From positions 1,494,056-1,558,055 of the forward strand of contig NC_036460.1 in the NCBI RefSeq assembly GCF_002775205.1: a stretch of 64,000 nt of DNA. Direction: 5' to 3'. The notes beneath the pieces are model-generated. The model did no database searches. It saw only the letters and a list, made by a program, of their open reading frames with translations, and was not told where the DNA came from. This DNA is from Xiphophorus maculatus. Lineage: Eukaryota; Chordata; Actinopteri; Cyprinodontiformes; Poeciliidae. Every line of letters begins with the position of its first letter. Positions within the stretch are counted from its first letter, which is position 1. Below are positions 63,574 to 64,000 of the stretch, one piece after another. The translations under genes were made by a program, and so were the position numbers.

Positions 63574-64000
63574 CTGAGCCCGCCTGTTCTGATGGTGCAG
63601 CTGCTGCTGGTTCACCTCAACAACCACTTCAACCATCAACCTTTAATCTAATTTTACTTTAGCTTGGTGCTAATTCTAATAAGCTGATGCAGTTTTTCCT
63701 CTTAAACATTTAGCAAACACTCATAATACAAAATCTTGATCTGATAGAACCTGAAATGAACATTTTAGACTCTTAGCTCGCTTATTGTTGTTGTCTTTGT
63801 TCTTCCTAATGAGAAAAGTGCTGCTGTTTTGTAAATGTGACTGGATGTGGGAAAACCAAGAACAAGTCGACTCAAAGTGTGGATTCTAAGCTGACATACT
63901 GTAAGTATTTTATTTTAGGTGTTAAGGTGCAGGTAGTCAGCGCAGGGCGCAGCGCTGCTCACGTCCTGTTGCGTTCATCGCAGCCGCAGGTCGGACTGAC

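Noticed and set aside
63960-64000. A fifth ATG16L2-like exon at the window end (CATCGCAG then CCGCAG)
   Set aside because: In the phase required by exon 4, both possible acceptors run into TGA within a few codons, so I do not call an exon here.

Overview
This is genomic DNA from a ray-finned fish. The genes have many introns, the proteins read as vertebrate orthologues, and the non-coding DNA holds tRNA-derived SINEs, hAT-, Tc1/mariner- and Harbinger-like miniature elements and long micro- and minisatellites typical of percomorph teleosts. A cyprinodontiform or related fish is my guess from the SINE type, not something shown. No prokaryotic features, CRISPR arrays or endogenous virus copies were recognised. 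All six recognisable genes lie on the + strand. Exon limits were worked out by hand from splice sites, reading phase and remembered family sequences.

Region by region: (1) 1-1352, upstream flank with a (TTTAG)n tract next to the promoter. (2) 1353-7738, eif4h, 7 coding exons, 257 aa, followed by a GC-rich 3' flank to about 9690. (3) 9690-16017, intergenic DNA packed with miniature transposons, a SINE and a (TTTAC)n tract. (4) 16018-29055, a VWA7-like secreted or membrane-anchored protein with a TATA promoter. Its 17th coding exon carries 45 tandem 36-bp units coding a mucin-like Thr/Pro/Asn domain. (5) About 30064-35460, rffl (rififylin, a FYVE-like/RING ubiquitin ligase), 6 coding exons. (6) 36930-42801, a type I membrane receptor with three SRCR domains, one hit by an in-frame TGA at a cysteine codon. 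One of its introns holds a 2.2-kb, 13-bp minisatellite. (7) 43777-61090, wdr62, 30 coding exons, about 1326 aa, with a probable GC-AG intron. (8) 61929 to the window end, the first four coding exons of an ATG16L2-like autophagy gene.

The genes do not form a pathway: they cover translation initiation, extracellular proteins, ubiquitination, an immune-type receptor, spindle/centrosome scaffolding and autophagy. From memory, the human orthologues of five of them sit on five different chromosomes, so the linkage itself is notable. The most unusual items are the coding minisatellite of the VWA7-like gene, the TGA-bearing SRCR exon that could be skipped in frame, the GC-AG intron of wdr62, the (GT)n tract that takes the place of a polypyrimidine tract in eif4h, and several perfect hairpins in introns.
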